From positions 3,286,001 through 3,350,000 of the forward strand of contig NC_089427.1 of assembly GCF_013426205.1 (NCBI RefSeq): DNA of 64,000 nucleotides, in the 5' to 3' direction. A program made the translations under genes and the position numbers. The notes under the pieces were generated by a model. It did no database searches. It saw only the letters and a program-made list of their open reading frames with translations, and was not told where the DNA came from. Source of the DNA: Metarhizium brunneum. Taxonomy: Eukaryota; Ascomycota; Sordariomycetes; Hypocreales; Clavicipitaceae. Positions 25,543 through 36,558 of this stretch are shown here, piece by piece; within the stretch, counting starts at the first letter, position 1; each line of letters opens with the position of its first letter.

Positions 25543-26226
25543 TCAAAAACGCCAAGACGTGGCAGCCTCGGATCCTCGGGTGATCATGGCCCGCGCGGCC
25601 CAGCACAATGCGCTGGCACCTTGGTCTTGCTCAGCACCAGCTCGCTCAGGCCCATCGGCCGGGTCAGGAGCACCGGGCAGACACCAGAATCGGGATCCCC
25701 CAGCGCAGCCTGGTATCCTGGTATCCGGCATGCGCGATCGGACGCTCGCGCCGGCAGACGACACCTCCCCGCGCGGCATCGTTGACCAAAGCGCGCATCT
25801 TGGCCCGGCCACGCCATGGGCAGTCGCGGCCGCGGCGAGATTCAAGGCCCTCGCGTTGGATGCGCACGTTCGAGAAACGTCAAGTCGTGCCCCGACCCCT
25901 TTTCTGTTGCGCGCGGCAACGTGGTACGTCGGGATGCCCGCCGGCGGAGAGGCCAGGCGAGACGAACCGGTGGACCCATGGACCCGACATGTCGACGGCG
26001 ACGGGCCCGCAGGTCGCGGCGGTGCGGCGGTGCGGCGGTGCGGACCCGACATTCGGCGGCCGTTGGGGCAGACGCCGTGGCGCATCGTGTGTCCGCGGTA
26101 GGCATTCTGACCAGAGTCAAGTCGAGTCCCGTAGCAAGCAACCTGCCCTTGCCGCAGGTGTACACAAGCACGCTGCAAGATGGCGCGGGCCTAGAAGATG
26201 ATGACTGCGTTGAACCAAGTTGCTGA
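25543..26226 (-). pseudogene. GC-rich island, possible decayed coding sequence
   Basis: About 0.7 kb is markedly richer in G and C than its flanks and is open in several frames on both strands. One unbroken minus frame of 211 codons exists. However, strong C/G-ending codon bias and protein-like text shift between minus frames: KMRALVNDAARGG ... WGIPILVSA in one, LLTRPMGLSELVLSKTKVP in the next, GCHVLAFLNKLEDGAACY then stop in the third. This could be a gene broken by two or more frameshifts. It could equally be GC-rich sequence in which stops are rare. No domain is recognised. Confidence 0.25.
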
Positions 26227-26276
26227 CATCAGATTCGAGGCCTTTCGGTCGGGTCGATTAAGCCGCTACAAGGTTA

Positions 26277-26386
26277 GCCATGAGCCGTCGAATTCGAAGC
26301 CATGAGCCGTCGAATTCGAAGCCATGAGCCGTCGAATTCGAAGCCATGAGCCGTCGAATTCGAAGCCATGAGCCGTCGAATTCGAA
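26277..26386. repeat. Perfect 22-bp tandem repeat, 5 identical copies
   Basis: Five head-to-tail units beginning GCCATGAGCCGTCG, each containing the 10-bp palindrome TCGAATTCGA, with no mismatch between units. The period of 22 and the lack of spacers make it a minisatellite rather than CRISPR. Complete identity points to recent expansion or homogenisation. Confidence 0.97.
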
Positions 26387-26855
26387 GCTTCCCGATCCAG
26401 TTGCAGCTTGAACGCAGCTCCTAGAGATAGATTGTCCGTGGCCGCATCTGTATTCCATGTTCCTGGTAACAAGTTGCACATGTATGTGACCGCCGACTCT
26501 TTGCATCACCACCAACTACACGCCAGTATCTACGTCACCATGCAAATATTACCCGACGGCGCAGAGTACTAATGCTTTCTAGCATTGATTGTAAAACGAC
26601 AGGCTATGATACTACAACAACGTAGACGCTATGCAATGGATATTCAAAAACCGCTTCCTGCAATTCCATCCCCGAGCCGTGTATAACGAGTGGTGCCACA
26701 CCACGAGGTTTGTTCCAAAATCAAATCCTATTTCAAACATGTTGGCAAACCCCCAAGGCCCAGGTGCTCATACAAATGAAAAGTTAGCCTGATATGACAG
26801 GGGAAAAAAAACAGGCAAAACTCGCTCAAAAACCATGTCTTCGCCATGCACATCG

Positions 26856-29800
26856 TCACATAAGGACGCATTTGCTCTCCTTCGGCTTCGATGGAGTGGG
26901 TATGTCAACCCATCCGGTACTATCTGAGAGGGATTCTTTCTTCTTCTTCTTCGGCATCCACCCCTTCTTCTTGGCGTCCTTCATATTCTTTGCTGCGCTT
27001 CTTTCCGCACGGCTGCGGCGTCTGTTGACGCTGTTAGGCGTTCTACGCGACGAGTTTGACGGGGTTCTCATCCACATGGGCAAGGCGTTAGCAGTTGAGC
27101 GCATATGAGGAGGCAATGAGGCCGCAGCAGGCTGGTTATTGTAAATATTCTCCAGTTGCTGCGCAGTCCCCCCCGTTCTCGGGAAGTTGGCAGGTCGTGG
27201 CCGTCGTGGAATGGGAGCAAGTATAGGAGTTTCTGCGTGTGCAGAAGACCCTCGCCGCTCAGGCGGGTCGTGCAATCCGGAAACTCCGGTTGGTGTACTG
27301 ATGATGAGAGGTCGATCAAATTCTGTAACATGAAACCTTTCCTCTTCCGCAGAAATGGGCGGGGGCTGGTTCTGCGACGGTGAGCCAAGGGGCTCATTCA
27401 TACTGCGGCCATTGCCCATCCAGAGCTGCGGATTCAAAATATTGCCCGACAGTCGGCGAGGATTGCCCTGACTTATTCTCTTGTTCAGGCTCGCAATCTG
27501 AGAGGAACTCGGCGCGGGCGGAAGAGAGCCCGCTGCAAAATCGTTTGAGGTAGCGTTCAAAGGCGGAGCAGTGTAGGGATGCCCCGAAAACTGCTGTGAT
27601 GGGCCCATGTTTGACTGTGTTCCTGGCTGAAGTTGCTTAGGCCACGTTCGGGCATTAGACAGACGCCTGACAGCTGGCTCTGCTTCTGGGGCAGGAACAA
27701 CATTCGACGCAGATGAAGGGATATGCAGTTCCAATATTGGCGCTCCGGGCCGAGCTCCAGGCCCAGTGCTAGAGCCAGGACTCAAGGGACCAGCCACTGA
27801 TGTCGCTACGGGAAACTCAGTCCATTGCTGGGATGGGGCCGTATCAAAAGAGGCTACAGCTGAACTATTTCCACGAGACGTAGGTGACGGCATCTGATCC
27901 TGAGGCGCCGCGGGCTCGCTAGGATGCGCAGACGATATGCGTGGAGAAGCTGGCGGCGACACGTCGTAGAGGTCGTCTGCTTGAACTGATAGCATAGAAG
28001 GTGAAGATCTCGGGCGAGGTACATCCAAGACCTGCAATCTGTCGATATTCGTAGCCTCGCTTGGGTTATGCTGATGATGAGTCCGCCTGTACGGAGTCCC
28101 ATCCCTAGTTGCATTCGGCGGATGCTCCAGGGCTAACGTTAAAGAGCTATCGAGAGTCTCGCTGGTCGAACCACCTGCGGAATGTGGAAATTTCTTCGCA
28201 TCTGATAAGTCGTCCGTAGCCGACATTGGCGCCACCGGAGGTCTGCGCATAAAGACAGGCATATCACCAGGGTCTTCTTTTTGATAAGGAGGCGGAGGAG
28301 GCACCCAGTTGTCGGCATCACTCTCGTGAGGATGTTCGGTACGGCCGTCTGCCCGACGATACTCGATAGGACGGCCATCCGCCGTGCGAGGATTCAGTCG
28401 CCGATTCACGGCCGCGGCCGTAGCTGCCCGACGAAGGGTTGTACCGGACCGAGGGCTAGCGTGCGCATAGGGTGCATCAAGAGCCTCCTGCTCCTCCATG
28501 GATGCAAATTCTTCCTCAACCTGAGAAGTCGGTTCTGCGGTTCGGCGGTTGATTGGATGTTGTCCAACAGTCCTTGGGGCCAACGGGTCGTCATCGTCAT
28601 TGTCGTCTGCCTTGTTGCCAGGTTGCATTAGACAAGGAAGGGGCTCTCGTCCGGCTGCTGTGGTTGCTGCTCGGAGAAGAGCAGCACTGCCTCCTCGCCT
28701 CTGGGCAACGGTTCTTCGTCGGACTATGGCCACCTCTGTTTCCAAATCACGTCGCTGCTCGGCCAGTGGCTCGGCACCGTCTGTTCCCACTTCAATCGTA
28801 ATTTCTACAGTCTCCCCGTTCACGAGGCCGTAATCAAAGTCCAGCAAAACAATACGTCCACCATCAACAAAGTCGATGTCCTCCTCATCCGTCACTAGTC
28901 TTGGACCCATGACTCCTGTGGCAGTAGCCACAAGCCGTTCGTGGGAGGAATGCTCTCCAAAGTTTCCAACCCACTTGACACTGCCAACACCACTTAATTC
29001 GGTAACCTTGAATCCAGCTACTAGATTGTTCCGCAGCTTGTCGCAGAGAGCCTGCCACTGAGGCACCCGTTCGGCTTCAGCACCATCTTGGCCGCGTGTC
29101 GAGGTGCGACGGGACAAGCTGCTTTGGGTACTATTATGCCTGCCTAGTCCTGGAGAGTTCGAATTCGACGTAACATCACGAGTTGCTGGTGGTGCTTCGG
29201 GTATAGCGTCCAAATCTTGGGGGATGCCATAAATCCAAACCTCGTTGCCCTGGAACCCTGCCGAAACCAGCTCTCCCTGGGAGGTGGTGGCGGGCAGAGT
29301 ACATGGCAACAGCTTTGTCTGCAACTTGGCATTCGGAATCGGGCCAGTGAAATAAGTTGTCCCATTTCGGAGATCATCGAGGCGTACGGCACGAAAGGTT
29401 TCGAAGCTGCGATCATAGGTGAATGTCCACTCGGGCTCTCCATGTTCGTCATCGGGCAACCATATGGCATGACTGCAGTCACGACTCGTATTCGGAAAAA
29501 GGATCGAGGTAGTCCACATGGCACCCAAATTTTCCTCCAACAGCTGACTACCAGGGTCATAGTACGGTGCTGTCAGAACAACAGTACACGGCGGAGACGA
29601 GTTTACAGTAGTGCCCAGAAGCTGGGTCCCGTCGAGTGAAAAGGCCAAGGCATCAACCGCGTCACACTTGACGGCTCTCTTTTCTGTCGCCAGAGCGGAC
29701 GATTTCAACGAAGACACTTCAATACCTCCATCATATGCAGCAGCAAGAACGGCACCGCAAGCGGATATTGCAATTGTCTGTGGTTTGTTGTCCAAAATCA

Positions 29801-30518
29801 GGGAGTGCTCTCGATGTGGTGGCGACTGGGTCAAATCATAAATATCGACCTGCATCTCACTCGACAGCACAGCAAGGGTATGTGCATCATCAGTAATGCA
29901 GGCCGAAGCTGGTCGTCGATGAATCTTGAACTCCCGTTTAACGTTGACTGTTGGGCTGCAGACATCGATGACGTAAATTCTCGACGAGTTGTACGCCAGA
30001 AGGTGCTGGCCTCTGGGTGAAGAGGCAAACTGCATTCCCTCTCCACCAGGACATGATGAAGAGCTGATTGAATTGGACACCAACTTTATCAAGGTCCGTT
30101 TGGGGCGCATATAAGATTCGAATAGATTTCGTTTGACCTCGCGTGCAAAAAGGCGGCGAAGCGCGGGCAGATTATCATCTACGGCGATGGGAACCGGGGA
30201 ATGTGAGGTTGCATAGGACGGGCATTGTGCCAATTGATGTGTATAAAGGTGAGGGCGTTGAGATGTTGCTCTCCACTTGCTGTTGAGGAGAATCAGAGAT
30301 GCGAAATCGTTTGGTTCAGCGGCGAGGAGTATTCTTGTGGCACGTCAATATCTCCAGGAGCAACAGCAGATGAGGCGGCGGGCCATAGGAGGAAGGCTAG
30401 CTTACTGCTCGATAATCTCGTCGGGAAGTCGATGGAAGGCATCGGAGTCGGTTGCGACCTGGATGGGTGTCTTTTCGATGCTAGAACGCCGCTCTTCTGT
30501 CACGACGAGGTCGTCCAT
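26856..30518 (-). CDS. F-box / WD40-like propeller protein with C-terminal CaaX box, 1196 aa
   Basis: Exons 30518-30406 and 30333-26856, joined in phase by a 72-nt intron (GTAAGC..CAAG), give 1196 aa. The large exon alone has no ATG start. The upstream ATG exon restores a clean F-box at about residues 28-72: FHRLPDEIIEQ / ILLAAEPNDFASLILLNS / KWRATSQRPHLY. Residues about 120-520 look like a WD40-type beta-propeller (QFASSPRGQHLLAY, HTLAVLSS, VDALAFSLDGTQLL, VKWVGNF). The C-terminal half is disordered, rich in Pro, Ser and Arg. The last residues are a polybasic run (KKGWMPKKKKKES) and then KCVLM, a CaaX box of the type farnesyltransferase accepts. It is inferred to be the substrate receptor of an SCF (Skp1-cullin-F-box) ubiquitin ligase held at a membrane. 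The closest conceptual parallels are yeast Rcy1 and mammalian FBXL2, which also combine F-box and CaaX but with other domains. Confidence 0.88.
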
Positions 30519-33356
30519 GGTGAGGTCAGATGCTTCCTCAGGGCCGGCGGTAGGCGGGTGATTGCGGCAATCACGCGGGCACAGAAGGAATTATGAGGTT
30601 GCGAAGCTGCGGAAGATTGACATGGTGTTCCAAGAGGGTTTTGACAGGACGTCGCGCGGATGCTTGTTGGAGAGGGAGTCGGGAAAACGGCAAGACGAAG
30701 GTAGTATGAAGCGAAGGGGCATTGCCGTGTGCGGAGGTCAAGGTAGCGTCAGTGCGGAACAAGGTGGCCCAAACGGGTCAACTGGTGGCAGAAGATTGAA
30801 GGCGATTCCTGGCACCGAGGAGGTGATGAACAACAGGCGCCCAGGCGGTGGCGGCCCCGTGCATGTACAGGGAGGGCAGCTGGCCGAATTAGGCTACTGG
30901 GGCTGCTAACGGGACCCGCCAACCCGCTACGGCAGGGAGGGGACAGCGTGCCAGTCCATCCAGTCTACAATGTGTCAAGTCGGCGGACGCTTGGAACAGA
31001 GCAATTCATTGGACCGATTTGATACAAATGTCCGGTTGATCTTGCCAAAACATCAACAACTGGTTCCTCACGACTGTGCGAGCAATGCCATCCCTTGGGC
31101 ACCTTGGACGCCACTGGCAATGCGCCGTTGTTTCATCGAGCTAAACAGACGTCATGGACTGCATTGAACGCTTGCAACATACGTCGTCAGTCGCCCTTTG
31201 TGTCACCCCCATTGCTGCCAGTCTGGTGCCATCTTCCCGCCGCTGCATTCGTCCATCTACCATGTGAGCGCCTGTCGTAGGACAGAGAAGTGACGCATGC
31301 TGGCATGTGTCACGACATTTCCAAGTGCTCGTGCAGTCACAGCGCAATGGTACATCATCAGTGGTAATTCTAAGGTTACTCTGCCGTCTTGACCACTTTC
31401 GTGTCAAGTCATGGCTGGGGCTGGTGGATGGTTGGGCGAATCAATTGATGCCCCAAAAAGGCAAAACAGCAGATTGAACAGCTCACCGTTCACCGTTCAC
31501 CGTTCATTCACCCAATATCCCTTCCCCTCACGCCACCCGTACTTTCGTCTGTCGGCTTGGTGGTGGTGGCAAATTGCGATTGCAGGTATTGCGGTCGCAC
31601 CGTCGCTCCCATGGCAGGCGTCTTTATTTAGAACTTGACATTTTCCAGAAGCCAAGATTGAATTTGATGGAGCTGATCCCGTCGACCCCGCCTGGCCAAA
31701 CTCAATGTCCAGCTAATTCGAATGGCTTGGGTGAAGGGTGGGATATATTTGGCACACTAGGTTTTGAACACGCGGAAACGAGCAAGACGGGAACATGCAA
31801 CCACACAACCACTGCAACGCGTGCGGACGCTGAGCAAGCTGATGTCTGGAGAATCGGGGTCCTGGGAGGCCGGTATTGTACATGTCAGCTGCCTGCTTAT
31901 TGGTCCGTCAGGGGACGAAGGAAGGAAAAAGGCGACGAATTGACGATGGGCGTCACTTGCATGCTGTGTGATTGGATGGCGGCCGAACACTTTGCTCCCA
32001 GCTTGGTGCGGAGAACGGAGTAGACTTGCAGCATTCACCGGCATGGCGTTGCAGAGATGCTCCCGCCTGTCCTGTGAATTGATCTTGCATTGACTCCGAT
32101 CGTCTACTCCGGATGGGGAGTACACATCTCGCGCCATGCTTTCGGCGTCGGTGGAACACGGCATTGTTCCGCAAGCGACTGCCCTCGATGATGCGCATCG
32201 CTGGGCCTTGCGAGCAATTACACACCGTCAATGAGGCGCTGAGCGTAGCTGGAGCTAGGGAAAAGAGCTGATGTCCGTCAGACAAGCTCGGCCATCGTCA
32301 CTTGCTGCGCCGCTCTGGGTTGCCGCGTTCAGCGTGTGCAATAACTACTTTACTCAAGTACTTACTTAAGTAAGTACCATGCCGTTTGGCGGCACTGAGC
32401 AACTACATATGTACACCGAGTATCAATTGATACCTACAGTAGATATGTAAAGTGCCTCGTGCGGCCAACAGGCCATGCGGTACTCGTCGCCTACAAGTCC
32501 TTGGCGACGGCATAGAACAAAAGCCATCAATCCCACAGACGGCCTTGAACTGTACCGTATAGCGCAAGGCTATTGTAGCGTCACGCCCCGTCTCGGCAAG
32601 CAAGTCTTGTCAATAATGAATGTTGACAAATGGCCAGCTCTACTAGCAGGGTCACGAAATACCGGTTCAATGTTGTGACTTGGTCAAGTCCGTATTCCTA
32701 ACCAACAGCTTCAAGTTTATCCAGCGCAGCACGACATGCACACACCCTCAACACGCAATTACCAGTCCTCGGATGTATTTCCATGGACTCCGTCCGTGTA
32801 GCTTCCACCCCTGATCTTGGATAGCAGCGGCAGCAATACCCGTTTCCTACATACCAGGCAACTACGGAGTACTACCATACCAAGATGCCACCTAGACGAG
32901 AAAGACAACGAGCTCTCTCTGCATGACCGGTCCGATGGCATGCTAGGCACGCTAGGTTCACGACGTTTACGGAAATGCGCATAATCTGCTACTAGTAGTT
33001 CCATTATATATTTATTTATAGGCCATCTCAGCCAACAGGTGTGTCATAGCAGTCCACGCAGGCCGCGCCCCTATTTTGCTTTTGCTCAAACGCAACCTCG
33101 ATCTTGAAACTCTCCTTTCCACGCTGCACAGACCCCATCCATCCTCGCATGTGAAGAATCCACCTTTTGCATCAGAGTGCTTCTTTTTTTCTTAAAAAAA
33201 GCAACATATTCAACATCTGCCGCAACCTCGGGCTCGCCGCCGCCCATGTCTGTCCGTGACACAAAACGGGTATTTGGTACAAGTGCTTGGTAAACAGGTA
33301 CTAGGGGGACATAAAAACAAATAGCAACGAATGCTTGCCAAGGCGCAATGCATGTT
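30519..33356. other. Intergenic region upstream of the F-box gene (2.8 kb)
   Basis: It should contain the promoter of the F-box gene (high-coordinate side of 30518) and the 3' flank of the GT32 gene. No supported gene is seen. It carries a threefold CACCGTT repeat at 31484-31507 and one TACGGAGTA site at 32863. Confidence 0.5.
31484..31507. repeat. Short tandem repeat, CACCGTT x3
   Basis: Three perfect 7-bp units followed by a partial copy. Confidence 0.8.
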
Positions 33357-34343
33357 TCAAGATAGGCGTAAGCGCCGGATAATGATCCGCCTCCTGACAT
33401 ACAACGCCAGCGCAATGCCTACCCCGAAGAAGATGGGCATCAGGTGGGCGTGGCCCAACATGGTGATGAGCTGCGCATCGTACGAGTGCCACGACGAGCT
33501 GCCCAGGTGCTCGAAGAGGGGGGTCACGACTCGGCCGTTGAGGCTGTGAAGAGGGCCGGGGAGGATCTTGTAGTCCTTTCGGCTGGGCTGCAGCGTGTGC
33601 AGGACAGATGCGAAGTGGCCGCCGGTGCTGAACATGACGGCGGCGTAGGGCAGCCCGAACCACCGCCTGTTAAAGGCCGGCAGGTTGTCGAGGATGGTGC
33701 CGACAAACGGATTATGCCTGCTCGCCATGAGGAAACTGATTGAGAAGCCCGTCGGGTGCGCCTCTGGCGCGACAAAGCCGAAGCGCCTGAGCGGTCCGAG
33801 GGCGCGTCTACATCGCACGTCCAGGTCGAGAATGGCGCCGCCGATTTCGTACAGAATCATGTATCGCAGGGCGTCAATCCGCTCAATCGCGTACGGGTAG
33901 CTGTCCCACATGTCCTTCAACTCTGGGAACTTCTGCTCAATGAAGGCGACGGCGTCGTCATCTGTCCACAGTCGCGTCTCCCAGTCGGGGTGTAAATCGA
34001 CACAGCTCTGCAGCGCCTCTTCCCACTGAGGTCGCCAGTCCTCCCTCCTGGTGCCCAGGGCGATATGGTGCAGCACGGGGGGCACGACATCCTGGTACGG
34101 CTCGCCCGCGGTACGTTGGTTGCGTGTGTAATTGGCAAAAGTAACGTCAAAGTGGTCGCGCTCGGCGGAAAGAATAAAGTCGGCCGCGTTGGCGCGCCAG
34201 TGCATGTTCAGCGATATGAGCGCCCATGTCTGGTAGATGACATCCTGAAAGAGTAATACGGCAATAAAGAGGATTACGGGTATTACGTAGAAAATCGGCC
34301 GAGATCTGGATGTGGGTGGTCGAAGGGGGCTGTGTAGGGGCAT
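33357..34343 (-). CDS. GT32 glycosyltransferase, OCH1/SUR1-CSH1-like, 328 aa
   Basis: Single exon with ATG and stop. Residues about 17-36 form an N-terminal membrane anchor, giving type II topology. The catalytic core holds the family motifs: PPVLHHIALGT (89-99), WETRLWTDDDA (121-131), YPYAIERIDALRYMILYEIGG (149-169) and the metal-binding DxD at Asp173-Leu-Asp175. A second hydrophobic segment, about 299-317, is followed by an Arg-rich end. Core motifs and C-terminal span are most like SUR1/CSH1, the catalytic subunits that mannosylate inositol-phosphoceramide in the Golgi; OCH1-type N-glycan transferases share the DxD core but lack this tail. The likely reaction is transfer of mannose from GDP-mannose. 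The acceptor is inferred, not shown. Confidence 0.88.
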   Translation of the reverse strand: MPLHSPLRPPTSRSRPIFYVIPVILFIAVLLFQDVIYQTWALISLNMHWRANAADFILSAERDHFDVTFANYTRNQRTAGEPYQDVVPPVLHHIALGTRREDWRPQWEEALQSCVDLHPDWETRLWTDDDAVAFIEQKFPELKDMWDSYPYAIERIDALRYMILYEIGGAILDLDVRCRRALGPLRRFGFVAPEAHPTGFSISFLMASRHNPFVGTILDNLPAFNRRWFGLPYAAVMFSTGGHFASVLHTLQPSRKDYKILPGPLHSLNGRVVTPLFEHLGSSSWHSYDAQLITMLGHAHLMPIFFGVGIALALYVRRRIIIRRLRLS

Positions 34344-36558
34344 TGCAGCGCCGTGGACGTCCCGCGTCTAATCCGACGTCGAGATGCGGCGACGTCTGTG
34401 TATGCCGGCTGATGACGCGAGGAGAACGTTTTTGCCAGTCGTATGGGCCACAGGGTAATCAATGCGATATAATGAATTGAGCAAGGACCAAAGAGAAGTA
34501 CAAAGAAACAAAAAGGAGACGCAAATATGTATGTATGAATGTATGAGTGAGAATGATGGAGCAGAAAAGAAGTTTAGGAGGTGCCTGCCAGACGAAGGGG
34601 GGAACAAAAGCTCTGGTTGATTTGCGCATAAAAGGGATCCTTGGCTTGGTCAGACGACGCTTGGCACTTTATTCTTTGGGAAGTAACAAAAGTGAATCCA
34701 AGATCCGCCGTCGCAGCACGTAGACGACGGTGCAGTTGGCAACACTCGACACAGCAGCCGGCCCAGGAAAAGGCAGCTGGCAAGAACTAGCAACGAGTCT
34801 GGTCCCGTCACCTTTTGAATGCTGAGCGTAGGCAGGTACTTGGAAGTAAAGTAAAGTAGTCATCAGCAGCTCTCGGCATGTCATACATACAGACATGGAC
34901 CAGTTGACCTTTTATCGATGACCTACTGCTACTGGCACATCCTTTCTCGTCGTCATCAAATCCCTGGGCTCCCTCCCCACGCAAAACCCATTCTGCCACG
35001 CGGTGGCCGTGGCTCCTTAGCCCGTCCGTCGCAGAGCTAGCTGGTAACTTTGTGTGCAGTCTGGTATATCGGAGCAACCAAACTCCATACGAAGTACTGC
35101 TACTAGTACTAGATGATACAGACCACGCGCATGTCTTGGCACCGACTCGCATGACCGCGCAAAAGGCGCAAAAAGCGCAGACGAGGCGCAACTATGAGGG
35201 AGGTTCTCCAAAGAGTCCGTAAAAGGCCGCCTCGTTCTCTGCTCTGCTTTCCTTACATGTACGCCAGGAGTCCGGCATCTGCGCCTTAATTCCCCGTCGT
35301 CTCTTCTTTCGGTCCGTATCTGTATGTACATATGTACGTACATACACGCCTCGCCTGCCTTGGTCTGGCCCATCTGACCTGTCCGGAGCGAGCCACGTAA
35401 TCATGGTTCTTGAGCCCCCTTTGGCAAACACCATGGCACTTATCTACGGAGTATTCGCTGCGTGACAATGCTGGATGCCAAGATATTGGCGCGTGTGGGA
35501 GAGACGTTTAATTTGCCCAAAAGTGTGGAATCAATGTGGGATACGTTTGAGAAGTCCAGGAACAAGCAACAGAACAGCAGCGAAAGCGGGTCGCCATCCC
35601 ACCCATCAGTCATTACAACTCCATGAGGCCAGACAAGGCCAGACAAGATACGTACTGTAGCTCGCTTATTGTCCTGGACTCGGCTGATACCTTCAACTAG
35701 CCACAACCTTAAAACCGTCGCGCTTCTGACAACATACATCACCGTGCCAGGCTCCGCAGCCTATTGGGTAGCGTCGACATGTTTGGCTCCAATCTTTTTT
35801 AGCTATGGTTATAGCACGGAGTAGCTGCGCGGCTCCAGGTGGCTTTTCTCAACACAGACTAGTCCTCGTCCAGAACAGAACGACCCGTAGTGCAGGCGCC
35901 ACTTTATGAGTCGGCTCGTCATTGGCGGTGGCTTTTGCTGGATCCATACGAAGTGCCTGTGTTGTGGTGGCTGGACATGTTGACGGCGCCGATTCTACTC
36001 CGTTGCCCGATCCCTGTACTACTCCGTAGTTGTACTAACTCCGTACTCCGTGGCCATAACACAAATCTCAATATGCTGCGTCCGTGTCCTTGTCCGTGTC
36101 CCCGATCAAACAAATTCTAATAGCAGCATGGTCGACTGATCTGCATAAGGGGGAGTAACCGCGCCCGAGATGGAATTCAAAACAAAGGGGCCATGATTGT
36201 TTGAGTTTGGTTTTTTTTTTTTTTTAAGAAATAAAGAAAGAAAAACTCTTACCGGCGAAATCATCTTCACAACCTTTTTTGGTCTTCCAAAGCCGCCGCC
36301 CCGACACCTTCCCGGGTCGTACATGCGGATTCATCCTTTTGCCGAAATCCGCGGATTGAGACCAACATGTGGCGCCCAGGTTTGTCAACTTCTCCACCCG
36401 AGCCGTGTGTTTCGGGCTCAATCTGATAGGTACCAAGACTTGCCGTAATCTGATCTAAACCACCTCGTTCGCCTATTCGCCGGCGATTGTATGATTACGT
36501 TGCTTCCTCGAGCGGTTTTAGCAGAGAGGCGCTTGTTTAACCCCGTAATTACTGCTGC
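34344..36558. other. Intergenic region upstream of the GT32 gene (2.2 kb)
   Basis: No supported gene. It should hold the GT32 promoter. It contains two TACGGAGTA-type sites (35445, 36020), further near-copies around 36035-36050, the palindromic GTACATA run at 35321-35346 and a long T tract near 36210. Confidence 0.5.
35321..35346. repeat. GTACATA-type near-palindrome, second copy
   Basis: Twenty-six bases matching the 12556-12577 palindrome with one extra GTAC in the centre-right. Confidence 0.6.

Larger units (their letters stand above)
24872..26855. other. Convergent intergenic region with a GC-rich island
   Basis: Two kilobases between the 3' ends of the surface protein gene and the F-box gene. 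The outer parts are ordinary 3' flanks. The middle holds the GC-rich island and the tandem repeat listed separately. Confidence 0.5.

Noticed and set aside
26277..26386. Direct repeats as a CRISPR array
   Set aside because: The units are contiguous with no spacers, and the context is eukaryotic.
31574..32023. 149-codon frame upstream of the F-box gene
   Set aside because: No conserved motif; mixed Cys/Trp/Arg composition typical of non-coding frames.
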